DNA of 64,000 bases from G965199725 sp965199725. Lineage in GTDB: Bacteria > Pseudomonadota > Gammaproteobacteria > Nitrosococcales > Methylophagaceae. A model generated the notes under the pieces. It was not told where the DNA came from, did no database searches, and was given only the letters and a program-made list of their open reading frames with translations. Of the stretch, positions 8,932-18,685 are shown piece by piece (the stretch's first letter is position 1; the number at the start of each line of letters is the position of its first letter). The stretch is taken from positions 744,001 to 808,000 of the forward strand of contig OZ241321.1 of NCBI GenBank assembly GCA_965199725.1, read 5' to 3'. Both the position numbers and the translations under genes were made by a program.

Positions 8932-9615
8932 ATGTTATTAAAAATACCTGCGGTATTAACCAAAAATCAGGTCAATGAGGCACGTGCTCAACTAGAGGCA
9001 GCCGAATGGGTTGATGGCAATGTTACTGCTGGCTATCAATCTTCTTTGGCCAAACATAATATCCAGCTGCCGGAAGACTGTGCCACCGCACGGCAAGTAG
9101 GCGATATGATTTTAAGTGCGCTGGCCAAGCAGCCCGTCTTTATGTCAGCAGCCCTGCCTAACAAGATATTTCCGCCGCTGTTTAACTGCTATCAAGTCGG
9201 ACATAAGTTTGACGACCATATTGATAACTCGGTGCGCTACGTTAAGGGCACACCAGTTAAAATTCGTACTGACCTGTCGATGACTTTGTTTTTTTCTGAA
9301 ACAGATGAATACAATGGCGGTGAACTGGTAATTAACGACACCTATGGTGAGCACAAAGTCAAATTGGCAGCTGGCGATATGGTGCTATACCCATCAACCA
9401 GTGTACACCGCGTGTTACCCATCACTCAAGGCCAGCGACTGGCAGCATTTTTCTGGTTACAAAGCATGGTTGCTAGCAACGAAAAGCGCCGTATTCTGTT
9501 TGATATGGATAGCTCAATCCAGACGATGAGAGATAGTTATGAAGATACGCATCCGGTCATGATTAAACTGACTGGCGTTTATCACAACCTGCTGCGCCAG
9601 TGGATAGAGACCTGA
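8932..9615 (+). CDS. piuC: PKHD-type Fe(II)/2-oxoglutarate-dependent dioxygenase (PiuC/YbiX-like)
   Basis: 227 residues, the normal length of the PKHD-type hydroxylase family. The iron ligands are visible as HID in KFDDHIDNSVRY (around residue 98) and as the His of STSVHRVLP (around 160). The 2-oxoglutarate-binding Arg follows in QGQRLAAFFW, and a typical family C-terminus comes after it. Its cytoplasmic role is not settled, but the gene is regularly paired with catecholate siderophore receptors and induced by iron starvation. Here it follows such a receptor after a stem-loop and its own possible promoter. Confidence 0.88.
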   Translation: MLLKIPAVLTKNQVNEARAQLEAAEWVDGNVTAGYQSSLAKHNIQLPEDCATARQVGDMILSALAKQPVFMSAALPNKIFPPLFNCYQVGHKFDDHIDNSVRYVKGTPVKIRTDLSMTLFFSETDEYNGGELVINDTYGEHKVKLAAGDMVLYPSTSVHRVLPITQGQRLAAFFWLQSMVASNEKRRILFDMDSSIQTMRDSYEDTHPVMIKLTGVYHNLLRQWIET

Positions 9616-9671
9616 TCGGTCATTTTAATAATGAATATTTACTTTAGGCGCTTTAGATAAGGTATTTAATA

Positions 9672-10802
9672 ATGACAAAAATGGCATTAATAACTGGCAT
9701 TACGGGTCAGGATGGCTCCTATCTTGCTGAGTTTTTACTGAAAAAAGGCTATGAAGTGCATGGTATAAAACGCCGTGCTTCGTTATTTAATACTGAACGA
9801 ATTGATCATATTTATCAAGACCCGCACCTTGATAATCATCTGTTTACGCTGCATTACGGTGATTTGACTGACACTGCTAATTTAACCTCCATCATTAGTG
9901 AGGTGCAACCAGATGAAATCTACAATTTAGGTGCACAATCACATGTGGCGGTATCATTTGAATTGCCAGAATACACCACGAATGTTGACGCCGTTGGTGC
10001 TCTGCGCCTGTTAGAGGCAATACGCCTTCTGAGATTAGAAGGTAAAACACGTTTTTATCAAGCATCTACCTCTGAACTTTATGGACAGGTAGTGCAAACA
10101 CCACAAACAGAAACCACACCATTTTACCCTCGCTCACCCTATGCAGTTGCCAAATTGTATGCCTATTGGATTACGGTTAATTATCGCGAAGCGTATGGCA
10201 TATACGCCTGTAACGGCATTTTATTTAACCATGAATCGCCACGCCGTGGTGAAACCTTTGTCACCCGCAAAATTACCCGCGGCCTGTGCAATATCGCCCA
10301 AGGGTTAGAAAAGTGCCTGTTTCTTGGTAACTTAAACGCCCTGCGTGATTGGGGACATGCTGAAGATTATGCCCGTATGCAGTGGCTGATGTTGCAGCAA
10401 GACAGCGCTGATGATTTTGTCATTGCCACTGGCAAGCAGGCATCAGTACGCGAGTTTTTGGTGATGGCTGCTGCTGAACTCGGCATCACTCTTGAATTTA
10501 AGGGTAAGGACGTGACTGAAACGGCAACGGTGGCGGCTGTCAGCGGATCTGATGCTCCGCACATTAACACAGGTGATGTAATTGTCAAGGTAGATGCACA
10601 ATATTTCCGCCCGACTGAAGTGGAAACCTTGCTCGGATGTCCGGCTAAAGCGCAGGAAAAATTAGGCTGGAAACCAATTATCAGTCTGGAAGAGTTGTGC
10701 GCGCAGATGATGGTCAGTGATCTGGCAATAGCGAAAAAGCACGCCCTATTGAAGACATATGGTCACGATACCGTCATTACGGCAGAAAAGCACCATGACT
10801 AA
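9672..10802 (+). CDS. gmd: GDP-mannose 4,6-dehydratase
   Basis: A 376-residue short-chain dehydrogenase-type enzyme that converts GDP-mannose to GDP-4-keto-6-deoxymannose, the first step to GDP-L-fucose. The NADP-binding glycine motif TGITGQDGSYLAEFL is at the N-terminus. The catalytic region has STSELYG and the YAVAK (YxxxK) pair around residue 160, followed by NHESPRRGETFVTRKI, a strong family signature. It overlaps fcl by eight bases. The product feeds the neighbouring exopolysaccharide operon. Confidence 0.95.
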   Translation: MTKMALITGITGQDGSYLAEFLLKKGYEVHGIKRRASLFNTERIDHIYQDPHLDNHLFTLHYGDLTDTANLTSIISEVQPDEIYNLGAQSHVAVSFELPEYTTNVDAVGALRLLEAIRLLRLEGKTRFYQASTSELYGQVVQTPQTETTPFYPRSPYAVAKLYAYWITVNYREAYGIYACNGILFNHESPRRGETFVTRKITRGLCNIAQGLEKCLFLGNLNALRDWGHAEDYARMQWLMLQQDSADDFVIATGKQASVREFLVMAAAELGITLEFKGKDVTETATVAAVSGSDAPHINTGDVIVKVDAQYFRPTEVETLLGCPAKAQEKLGWKPIISLEELCAQMMVSDLAIAKKHALLKTYGHDTVITAEKHHD

Positions 10803-11763
10803 CAAGCGGCGGGTATTTGTGGCTGGTCACAACGGTATGGTCGGTTCAGCGATTGTCCGCCAGCTTGAAAGTCAGGATGATATTGAACTAGTATTGCGTG
10901 ATCGCAAGGCGCTGGATTTACTCTCACAAGCGGCGGTAGCTGACTTTTTTGCCTGTGAACAAATTGATGAAGTGTATCTAGCGGCAGCCAAAGTGGGTGG
11001 TATTCACGCCAATAACAATTATCCGGCTGAGTTTATTTATCAGAATCTGACCATCGCTGCCAATATCATTCATTATGCCTATACATACGGGGTGCGCCGC
11101 TTGTTATTTTTAGGCTCAAGCTGCATCTATCCAAGACTTGCTAGTCAGCCGATAAAAGAATATTCCCTGCTGAAAGGCCAGCTTGAACCAAGCAATGAAC
11201 CCTATGCCATTGCCAAAATTGCTGGCATTAAGTTATGTGAATCTTATAACCGCCAGTATGAGACTGATTACCGCGCAATTATGCCGTCAAATGTATATGG
11301 CCAGCACGATAATTTTCATAATGAAAATGCCCATGTGTTGCCAGCATTGATGCGGCGTATGCATGATGCTAAAACCTCTGGCAGCAGTCAGGTCACCGTG
11401 TGGGGAGATGGCACGCCAATGCGCGAGTTTATTCATGTGGATGATCTGGCAATCGCTTCTGTGCATATCATGAATGCAGATAAAGCGGCCTACCACCGTG
11501 AGACAATGCCCATGCAGTCACATATCAATGTAGGTAGCGGTACAGAATACAGTATTAGAGAATTGGCCAAAACGATAGCAAAAGTAGTTGCCTACAGAGG
11601 ACGACTTAAGTTTGATGCGAGTAAACCCAACGGTACGCCACGTAAACTAACTGATATTGCCCGTATTAAAGCCCTAGGTTGGCGACCAGCAATTTCATTA
11701 CAGTCTGGTCTGAGATTGACCTACGAATGGTTTCTCAGCAATCAGCACACTATCCGAAAATAG
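10795..11763 (+). CDS. fcl: GDP-L-fucose synthase
   Basis: 322 residues from the ATG at 10795, which overlaps the gmd stop and puts VFVAGHNGMVGSAIVRQL right at the N-terminus. It is the 3,5-epimerase/4-reductase that completes GDP-L-fucose synthesis. Visible motifs are LGSSCIYP (catalytic Ser and Cys) and YAIAKIAGIKLCESY (YxxxK). Its 3' end overlaps the 3' end of the O-antigen-ligase-like gene on the other strand by 66 bases, so both proteins' C-termini come from the same DNA. Confidence 0.95.
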   Translation: MTNKRRVFVAGHNGMVGSAIVRQLESQDDIELVLRDRKALDLLSQAAVADFFACEQIDEVYLAAAKVGGIHANNNYPAEFIYQNLTIAANIIHYAYTYGVRRLLFLGSSCIYPRLASQPIKEYSLLKGQLEPSNEPYAIAKIAGIKLCESYNRQYETDYRAIMPSNVYGQHDNFHNENAHVLPALMRRMHDAKTSGSSQVTVWGDGTPMREFIHVDDLAIASVHIMNADKAAYHRETMPMQSHINVGSGTEYSIRELAKTIAKVVAYRGRLKFDASKPNGTPRKLTDIARIKALGWRPAISLQSGLRLTYEWFLSNQHTIRK

Positions 11764-13233
11764 CGTTTTAGCCTTTTTGGTCTCTTTATACTCTCGCGTA
11801 TGGTGTTTCGCTAATACCGCTATGGCGCACAATGCAACAAAAATAGCCGCATTGGCCGGAATCTGTAAATTAAAATCGGTGAATGAATGAATTAATATCA
11901 CCATAATTGCCATCAGCGCAGCAAAGCCAACGCCACTTCGATAGCGCGACCTGCGCATCCAAAAACTCTGCATAGCATAGCCTAATGACATCAGCACAAA
12001 CAGCGCCAGCGGTGCCGTGCCAATGATGCCAAATTCAACCAGAAATTGTAGATAATCATTATGGGCATGATCAAAGTGCAAACGTATCACATCATCCGGG
12101 TAGGGCTGATACACTGCCTCAAAACTGCCTGCACCATGACCAATAAAGGGACGCTGATATAATAATGGCAACGCTGACATAATGACTTCATCACGCAACT
12201 CACTAACAACATCAATAACGATTTTTTCCTCGCCAGCACCAGAAATAATAGGCATCACCAGACCTCTATTACCGTCAGGCTGAGTATTGATTGAGGTTAT
12301 TGCCGAATCTTCCGCAGTGTTTACAGATGAAGCGGCATCAATCTGAATCACCGTGCTGGCAATGTCAGTAGCGAGTAATCTGTCTTTTAACCGCTCCAGG
12401 CCAAAATATTGACTGATAACAAGCACATCAATGATGATGATACTAACTAAAACAAGGCTATTACGCAGACGATTGGCTTTATTGCGCACAATGAAAAAGC
12501 TGCCCGCTAATATCAGGCTGATGAAAAACGCAGTATTACCCATGCGTGAATGGCTCATCACTAGGGCAATAACCATGATGACCAGAGCCAGACGAATTTT
12601 AGCCTTGGGGCCTATCAGTATATCAATAATATTACGCACACTTATTGGCTCATCAGTTCTAAGCGCCAAAAGCAGGCCAATACCGCAGGCAATAGTCATA
12701 TTTAAATAGCCGGCAAAATGATTACGATTGACAAAAGTGCCAGTAGCATGACCACCCGATGGTTCAGCGGCAAATAAACGCCATTCCACACCAGACAAAG
12801 TCAAAAACGCACCATAAAACCCTTGCAATGTGCCACTTAATATCAGGGTAGCCAGCAATAACGTCAACTTAGATCTGGTGGTAAAATTAGCAACAATCAA
12901 CAGATATAACAGACTGTATGCAACTCCCAAAAGTAGATAATAAAAGGTCTGGTCACTATGCTGGCTGAAACCAAAAAGCCACTGAATAGCTACCCAGCAT
13001 TGACAAAAAAACAGTAGTATAAGTGGCCATCGTGCCTTTTTTAGTACCAGTGTCTGACTGTGTCTTAACTTCTTGGCGCGTAAGTTAAATACTGCCCACA
13101 ACGCGGCTAATAACGCTACAAGTAGTACAAATAGCATAGCTGACCACGGACGGTTACTGCCAACCGGCAAGGCAACCCAAACCAGCAAAGCAAGGATAGA
13201 ATAAGTCATTACTCTGTCAGCAGCAGTTGTCAT
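11698..13233 (-). CDS. O-antigen ligase/polymerase family membrane protein
   Basis: A 511-residue inner-membrane protein with about 12 hydrophobic segments. A large periplasmic loop (about 290-385) ends in HAHNDYLQFLVEFGIIG, the ligase/polymerase motif of the Wzy_C/WaaL superfamily. It is the last gene of the exopolysaccharide operon. It starts 18 bases after the vpsP-like gene with a good AAGGGTAGG upstream of ATG. In this setting it most likely polymerises the repeat unit or attaches the finished glycan; sequence alone does not separate polymerase from ligase. Confidence 0.8.
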   Translation of the reverse strand: MTTAADRVMTYSILALLVWVALPVGSNRPWSAMLFVLLVALLAALWAVFNLRAKKLRHSQTLVLKKARWPLILLFFCQCWVAIQWLFGFSQHSDQTFYYLLLGVAYSLLYLLIVANFTTRSKLTLLLATLILSGTLQGFYGAFLTLSGVEWRLFAAEPSGGHATGTFVNRNHFAGYLNMTIACGIGLLLALRTDEPISVRNIIDILIGPKAKIRLALVIMVIALVMSHSRMGNTAFFISLILAGSFFIVRNKANRLRNSLVLVSIIIIDVLVISQYFGLERLKDRLLATDIASTVIQIDAASSVNTAEDSAITSINTQPDGNRGLVMPIISGAGEEKIVIDVVSELRDEVIMSALPLLYQRPFIGHGAGSFEAVYQPYPDDVIRLHFDHAHNDYLQFLVEFGIIGTAPLALFVLMSLGYAMQSFWMRRSRYRSGVGFAALMAIMVILIHSFTDFNLQIPANAAIFVALCAIAVLAKHHTREYKETKKAKTLFSDSVLIAEKPFVGQSQTRL

Positions 13234-13251
13234 TACCTACCCTTAAAAACC

Positions 13252-13926
13252 TCATCTGCAAATGCCCTGCTGCTTTTGGATGTGGTCTGCTATGAAAAAA
13301 CAGAATAGGGCATGTCGTCCACTTAAACTCGCGCTTGCCTCCAGCCAATGGGCTTCATCTCTGCTATAAGCGACTGTGCGGTTAATAGCAGTCAGCACAA
13401 TACGCCTAGTATCGCCAGCTAGTCTGCCCCATGCTGCAAAGCCTATATCAGCAACATGTCTGTTGACCTTAATGCGCCAGGGGCCTGATTGAAATGCGCT
13501 GTCCAGCGCCTGATTAAACTCGTCATCAAGCTCGTCCGATTTCAACTTAGCATAAGCAAGATTGATCCAGCTATAAGGCCAAGTCGGCCTCAGCTTTATC
13601 GCCTGGCGATAGGCACGGATGGCATGTAATCTTGACTGAGCAACGCTGGTGTCACCGTAGGCTTGAGTAAAATGACGCCAATCCCAGATATGACCAAGAG
13701 TGTCATAGTAGTGGGCATTTTTGACTGGGGAATAGGTAATGGCCTTATTGGCAGCACTTAAGGCAACCTGCCAAGCAGCTTCACTTGGTTCAATCCCTCG
13801 CTTTTGCCAGTCTGCTAAAAATATTGTTGCCTGCTGTGCCCACATGCTGGCAAAGATCATGCTAGCAGTCACCACGGTAACGAGCAGACTAACAGCTAAG
13901 AGCAGAACAAAAGATAGGGTTCTCAT
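13252..13926 (-). CDS. VpsP-like polysaccharide biosynthesis protein
   Basis: 224 residues from the ATG at 13926, which overlaps the upstream phosphatase stop as ATGA; a GTG five codons earlier is less likely. One N-terminal membrane helix is followed by a helical periplasmic part with TPR-like segments (AANKAITYSPVKNAHYYDTL, then YRQAIKLRPTWPYSWINLAY). Length, topology and its place between a CpsB phosphatase and an O-antigen-ligase-like gene match the VpsP family of vps-like clusters. Its biochemical role is not known; TPR-like proteins of this kind scaffold export machinery in other systems. Confidence 0.65.
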   Translation of the reverse strand: MRTLSFVLLLAVSLLVTVVTASMIFASMWAQQATIFLADWQKRGIEPSEAAWQVALSAANKAITYSPVKNAHYYDTLGHIWDWRHFTQAYGDTSVAQSRLHAIRAYRQAIKLRPTWPYSWINLAYAKLKSDELDDEFNQALDSAFQSGPWRIKVNRHVADIGFAAWGRLAGDTRRIVLTAINRTVAYSRDEAHWLEASASLSGRHALFCFFIADHIQKQQGICR

Positions 13927-14651
13927 GCAGCAAAATGGCACTGGGCAATCTGCCAGGGGTTATCATGCACCAGCCGCCAGGCAGCTTTGTCACCAATAAT
14001 GGCAGCAGCAGCTTTGAAGCCGTCCGTTATAATAGGCGGACGATAGCATTCATTGTGGGCATCAGATGCCAATACAGTAATCAAGTCCTGCTCAAGTAAT
14101 TCAGTCGCCATCTTACGCACTACAGAGCCAAATTTGCCAACCAATGAGCCAGCAGTCACCTGTAATAAACAGCCCTGCCTGATAAACGGCTTTAGTTTTG
14201 ACGGTGTATCCAATACTGCTCTGTTACGTTCTGGATGGGCAATCAGCGGCACAATATTACGCGCCAGCAACCACGCTGTCAGCTTATCAGATGCAAATGG
14301 AATATCATGATGAGGAAACTCTAGTAGCAGTACTTTGTTGCCCTGCCACTCGCCTAAAAACGGTATTGCCTGCTCAGTAACCTTAGTCATCACCTCCAGC
14401 CCAAAGCGTACCTCAGCGGCGGCGGCAACAAGCAGGGTAATCTTATTTTTTTTGAGTGCGGTGGTGAGCCTGATTTTGGCTGCATGAATGGTGGCGACGG
14501 TGTTGTCATAATAACCAGGATGAATATGCGGAGTACATACCATATGGGTAATGCCATCATCTGCTGCAATGTTAGCCAGCCTGATTGCAGTGTCTACATC
14601 AGGTGCGCCGTCATCAATGCCAGGCAAAAGATGACTGTGGAGATCAATCAT
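13923..14651 (-). CDS. CpsB/YwqE-type tyrosine-protein phosphatase (PHP fold)
   Basis: 242 residues. The N-terminus DLHSHLLPGIDDGAPD is the metal-binding PHP signature. Further ligands appear in CTPHIHPG, LLLEFPHHD, IAHPERNR and ASDAHNE. Family members dephosphorylate the C-terminal tyrosines of the cognate polysaccharide co-polymerase kinase and so control chain length or export. The kinase is the gene directly upstream, whose stop codon abuts this ATG. It overlaps the next gene by four bases. Confidence 0.9.
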   Translation of the reverse strand: MIDLHSHLLPGIDDGAPDVDTAIRLANIAADDGITHMVCTPHIHPGYYDNTVATIHAAKIRLTTALKKNKITLLVAAAAEVRFGLEVMTKVTEQAIPFLGEWQGNKVLLLEFPHHDIPFASDKLTAWLLARNIVPLIAHPERNRAVLDTPSKLKPFIRQGCLLQVTAGSLVGKFGSVVRKMATELLEQDLITVLASDAHNECYRPPIITDGFKAAAAIIGDKAAWRLVHDNPWQIAQCHFAA

Positions 14652-16850
14652 TTATGTTTTTTCAGCATCATTACCATAATAATACGTCATGTAATCAAGC
14701 TGTTTATTATACTTAACCTGATTGATGACTGCACCCAACACTGACGCATTATTTTGCAGAATTTCGCCAACGCTTCTTTGCGCAAGTCGTGATGGTGTAT
14801 GACCCGAATTAATGACATACACTACTGCGTCAACGATCTTTGATAATACCAGCGGATCGCTGACCGCTCCCACGGGTGGCGAATCAACAATAATCCGGTC
14901 ATAGCGACTGCCAAGATCACTGATAACTGTTCCACAAGATTCACTTAAAAGGAGTGATAGCGGATTAGGGGGTGCCATGCCAGTAGGCATAATGTCAATT
15001 TTGTCATCTTCAATTTTATAGATACATTCGTCGATGCTTGCTGTACCTGCCAGTAAATTAGCTATACCATTACTGCCTAGTGGTAAGCCAAAATTACTGG
15101 CAAGTGTTGGTTTACGCAGATCCATATCAATCAGTAATACCTTTTCTATTTGCGCTAATGCCAAAGCCAGACTAGATGCCACAGTCGTTTTGCCTTCGCC
15201 AGGTCTTGAAGATGTGACCAGAATAGATTTATGACCGTATGGTGCCAGGACAATACTGGTACGTAACGACAAGATAGCTTCTGCAAAGGGGCCGCCCTTA
15301 TCAATCATTGCCAGATGAGCAAGTGTATGTGAGTCACTGCCCTTCTTATATTTTGGTATGCTACCAATAACAGGGATGTGCAATTGTTTCTCAACATCTA
15401 ACACAGTTTTTAGACGGCTATCCAGCATATGCAAAAATATAGCCAAGACAGTGCCCAACACTAAGGACAGAATAAACATAAAAAAGATAATAATTTTTTT
15501 ATTTGGCTTGAAAGGCGACGTGGGTAATGATGCCCTATCCACAATCTGCGCACTCGGGTCTAAATTACTCTGACTACTGGTTATCAAGGTTTCCTTCAAT
15601 CTAGCAAGGAAAGTATCATACAGCGCTGAATTGGCCTCCACTTCCTGCTGCAATTCAAGCATTTTAAACTGTTTACGTTTAACACTCTGTATGTGATTTT
15701 GTTCTTGGTCAATGATACCTAATAATTCCTGTTCTTCTTTCAGAGCTAACTGATATTTCTGATTCAGCGTTTCAACAATCAACTTAATTTGTTTTTCAAG
15801 CCTTGTAGTAGTACTGTCAAATAGTAAACGTGCAACTACCATGTCTGGATGTTTTTCACCATAACGTAGCTGCATTTTAGTAACCGCAGTACGTGCTTTT
15901 GCTTCCTCCAATAAATAGGTTATCACCACTGGGTCATTAGCAATTTCCGGGAGACTGAGCTGACCACGCCAGCCACCGATCTCATGCAGTAATTTTGCCT
16001 GATTATATCTGTTCACAATTTTTTTGCGCGCTATCTTCGCGTCCAGCAAAAGCTTAGTTGATTGCAGCAATTGATTATATTTAGGGCTATTAGTGTCACT
16101 TGCTGAAGTACCAATCATATTATGCTCTTCCCGATATTGCTGTAATGCATATTGTGATTTTTGTAGCGTATCTTTTAGTTCAGCCAGACGAGAATTTATC
16201 CACTGGGTTACAGCAACCGACAAGTTGTTTTTTTTATCTAAGAGGCTGGCGATGTATTCATCAGTCAAGGTGTTGGCAATAATAGTAGCCAATTCTGGTT
16301 CAATGTATTCAGCCGATATTTCAATAATGGTGCCATCGTTATTCTCTGCTTTTGTGATTGACAGCACGAAATTAACTGCATCTTCATAAATATCCTGCTG
16401 TGATGGAAGCGCAACATCATCCGGCCTAGTCTTCCAGAATAACAATCCTTTTAGCGCGCTTAGGGCAGATTCTTCAGGCTTTTTTTCAAGCAACGGATTA
16501 AATAATGGATTATCAATCAGATTTAATTTTTCAACCACTCTTTTGGCTAATTTCCTTGACTGTAGCAAGGCAAGATGGTTACCGAATTTAGTGTTGCTGT
16601 CATCATATACTTTGTCAATACCAACAGCTGATAATTGCCCTTGGTCAACGACTATTGTTGCTGTAGAGCGGTAGACTGGCTCTATGCTAAATACCACCAA
16701 GATGGTAAGCAGCATAATAATCAATGATAAAAGCAAAACACTCCATTTATATTGATAAATAGCATTAAGAATATCCAGCACATTGATGACTGGCTCATGT
16801 TGCTTGTCAATCATGCGAAGATTTGGATTTAGAGAATTGTTATCTGCCAT
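14652..16850 (-). CDS. wzc: Polysaccharide co-polymerase with tyrosine autokinase (Wzc-like)
   Basis: A 732-residue inner-membrane protein. The Wzz-type chain-length domain has one helix near residues 35-58 and another near 455-475, with a long periplasmic coiled-coil/GNVR region between them. The cytoplasmic BY-kinase domain shows Walker A TSSRPGEGKTT, Walker A' LLIDMDLRKPTL and Walker B IIVDSPPVG. The C-terminus carries a tyrosine cluster (LDYMTYYYG), the usual autophosphorylation site. The ATG shares one base with the wza stop (TGATG). The CpsB phosphatase directly follows, so the pair forms a phosphorylation switch for exopolysaccharide assembly. Confidence 0.93.
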   Translation of the reverse strand: MADNNSLNPNLRMIDKQHEPVINVLDILNAIYQYKWSVLLLSLIIMLLTILVVFSIEPVYRSTATIVVDQGQLSAVGIDKVYDDSNTKFGNHLALLQSRKLAKRVVEKLNLIDNPLFNPLLEKKPEESALSALKGLLFWKTRPDDVALPSQQDIYEDAVNFVLSITKAENNDGTIIEISAEYIEPELATIIANTLTDEYIASLLDKKNNLSVAVTQWINSRLAELKDTLQKSQYALQQYREEHNMIGTSASDTNSPKYNQLLQSTKLLLDAKIARKKIVNRYNQAKLLHEIGGWRGQLSLPEIANDPVVITYLLEEAKARTAVTKMQLRYGEKHPDMVVARLLFDSTTTRLEKQIKLIVETLNQKYQLALKEEQELLGIIDQEQNHIQSVKRKQFKMLELQQEVEANSALYDTFLARLKETLITSSQSNLDPSAQIVDRASLPTSPFKPNKKIIIFFMFILSLVLGTVLAIFLHMLDSRLKTVLDVEKQLHIPVIGSIPKYKKGSDSHTLAHLAMIDKGGPFAEAILSLRTSIVLAPYGHKSILVTSSRPGEGKTTVASSLALALAQIEKVLLIDMDLRKPTLASNFGLPLGSNGIANLLAGTASIDECIYKIEDDKIDIMPTGMAPPNPLSLLLSESCGTVISDLGSRYDRIIVDSPPVGAVSDPLVLSKIVDAVVYVINSGHTPSRLAQRSVGEILQNNASVLGAVINQVKYNKQLDYMTYYYGNDAEKT

Positions 16851-17371
16851 CAAAAAAAGCCTTCACGGGCAATAATGGTATCACCAGGGTTAACAGATGA
16901 TTCCATAGTAATTATTTGCTCTTTTTTTGCAGAATCGTTGCCTTTGATGACAAATATTTTAGTGTCGGAGGCGCGTTTATCTAACCCACCAGCAATTGCC
17001 AACGCTTTACGTAAGGTCATCCCTGGCTGGAACTGATAATTACCAGGGTGCGTAACTGCGCCACTCACATAAAAATCACGGTATTTCTTAAGGTTGACAG
17101 TAACATAAGGGGTTTTTAAATAGCCTGCTTTTAAACCACTGGTAATCTGGTTTCTTAGCTCACTGATTGTTTTGCCTTGAGCACTGACTATGCCTAGAAA
17201 CGGAAATATAATGGTGCCATCATCAGTCAATAATATATTATCAAATGTCAGCGATGGCTCGTTATACACTCGGATACTAATAATATCACCCGATCCGAGT
17301 TTATAATTTTGCGCATAGGCCAGAGACAACAACGATGGCAGTAACAGAATGATAAAGATTATCGCATGCAT
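16850..17371 (-). CDS. wza: Polysaccharide export lipoprotein-type protein (Wza/EpsE-like)
   Basis: 173 residues from the ATG at 17371, which leaves a clean signal peptide ending LAYA; a TTG ten codons earlier is also open. The mature part starts NYKLGSGDIISIRVYNEP, the Poly_export (PES) motif. A SLBB-type segment follows with FYVSGAVTHPGNYQF. There is no lipobox Cys and no C-terminal outer-membrane helix, so this is the short Wza form that probably works with a separate barrel, most likely the EpsL-like protein upstream. Confidence 0.85.
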   Translation of the reverse strand: MHAIIFIILLLPSLLSLAYAQNYKLGSGDIISIRVYNEPSLTFDNILLTDDGTIIFPFLGIVSAQGKTISELRNQITSGLKAGYLKTPYVTVNLKKYRDFYVSGAVTHPGNYQFQPGMTLRKALAIAGGLDKRASDTKIFVIKGNDSAKKEQIITMESSVNPGDTIIAREGFF

Positions 17372-17464
17372 ATTATAATATTTGGTATATTGGGAAATCA
17401 AAACAATGTACCGCTTGCTATAACAGTAGCATAAATCCTAGTGTAAAAAATGGTCAAAAAGACC

Positions 17465-18652
17465 TTACAAACTCATATCTATGTTAAGGCCAATAACTTT
17501 CCTGTCATAATCAGAAATAGCATCATTGGAATCAGTGTTGATGTAACGGTAATTTAATGACACATCCATCCACTGTCTGAACGCGTAATTCATTTTGATT
17601 TCAATGTCGTCAGTATTATCATTACGACCATTATTAAGACTGCCTGAGTACTTAGATTTACCTCGGCTATAACCGACAGAAGAGTTAACATAGGCTAAAT
17701 GTTTGCCCCAATCATGTAACCATTCAATCCCTGACTGGGTGACTTTAATATATTGTTCACTGAAACTGCCTTCAGATATTTTTCTGTTAGATGTAAACGT
17801 CAAGGATGAATGGGGTAAGAAACGCCATTTGACTGATGCATCCCAAGAGGTTTGGCTAACATCTTGTTGCGAACTGACATCAAACTGCTTGCGCTCACGA
17901 CCAAAACGTATATCACCAGTCGTTTTAGCGGTTGCCTGCCATGTCAGACCCAGACGATATACTCGAGTGTCACTATCTAAAGGGCTGGCAGAAGATAGAT
18001 AGCTATAGTCATACCAATTTACCTCGGCTAGCAGGTCAGTTTTTGGCAACAAATTATAGTAAAAGACCGTACCAAGATAAGTACGATTACGTTCTTTTTC
18101 TCTAGTGCGCGAACCAGTACTAAAATTATTATCGTAGCGCAGAGTATTATATTGACCACTAAAAACAAACTTGGCCTTTGTGCTACCCAGAGTATAGTCA
18201 GTACCCAGCGATGTACCATGATATTTGTTGCCAGATTCATTAAAAAAGTTATTGGTAGAATCGCGTCTGTCCTCTCTGCTCTGATAGCTCGTATATACAT
18301 TCAATTTATTGAATGAATCAAACTCCAGGTGCGCGCGCGCACCAACTAAGTGATTGGTAGTATCATCACTACGGTGTGTAGATACCCGTTGATGTGAGAA
18401 CCTATAATATGCCTCATAGCTGTTTAACCTTTCTTGCACTTGCAACATAAAAGTTGGGGCAATGGTGGTCGTCCAAGAAGAAAGTCTGTTGCCTGGTGCG
18501 TTGCGTACGTTATCGTCATAGTACTGACTCAATGCCAAAGTGGGAGTAAAGATTATTCCATTAGAAAACTTAATATACTGTGGATCAAGCGCAACTGCAC
18601 TATTAGCAATAGCAGCCATCGCTATAAACCCTAAGAAATTTTTTATTATCAT
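17465..18652 (-). CDS. Outer-membrane beta-barrel exopolysaccharide protein (EpsL/VpsM-like)
   Basis: 395 residues. A signal peptide ends near AVA (residue 21). The rest alternates polar and hydrophobic residues in many beta strands with aromatic girdles (ALSQYYDDNVRNAPGN at the start, MDVSLNYRYINTD near the end, closing GLNIDMSL). This is the pattern of the EpsL-type barrel of methanolan-like and vps-like exopolysaccharide operons. A GGAGTG ribosome site precedes the ATG. It is probably the outer-membrane exit partner of the short Wza protein. Confidence 0.75.
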   Translation of the reverse strand: MIIKNFLGFIAMAAIANSAVALDPQYIKFSNGIIFTPTLALSQYYDDNVRNAPGNRLSSWTTTIAPTFMLQVQERLNSYEAYYRFSHQRVSTHRSDDTTNHLVGARAHLEFDSFNKLNVYTSYQSREDRRDSTNNFFNESGNKYHGTSLGTDYTLGSTKAKFVFSGQYNTLRYDNNFSTGSRTREKERNRTYLGTVFYYNLLPKTDLLAEVNWYDYSYLSSASPLDSDTRVYRLGLTWQATAKTTGDIRFGRERKQFDVSSQQDVSQTSWDASVKWRFLPHSSLTFTSNRKISEGSFSEQYIKVTQSGIEWLHDWGKHLAYVNSSVGYSRGKSKYSGSLNNGRNDNTDDIEIKMNYAFRQWMDVSLNYRYINTDSNDAISDYDRKVIGLNIDMSL

Positions 18653-18685
18653 TACATATCACTCCTGCTCTGATTGACTATAATT

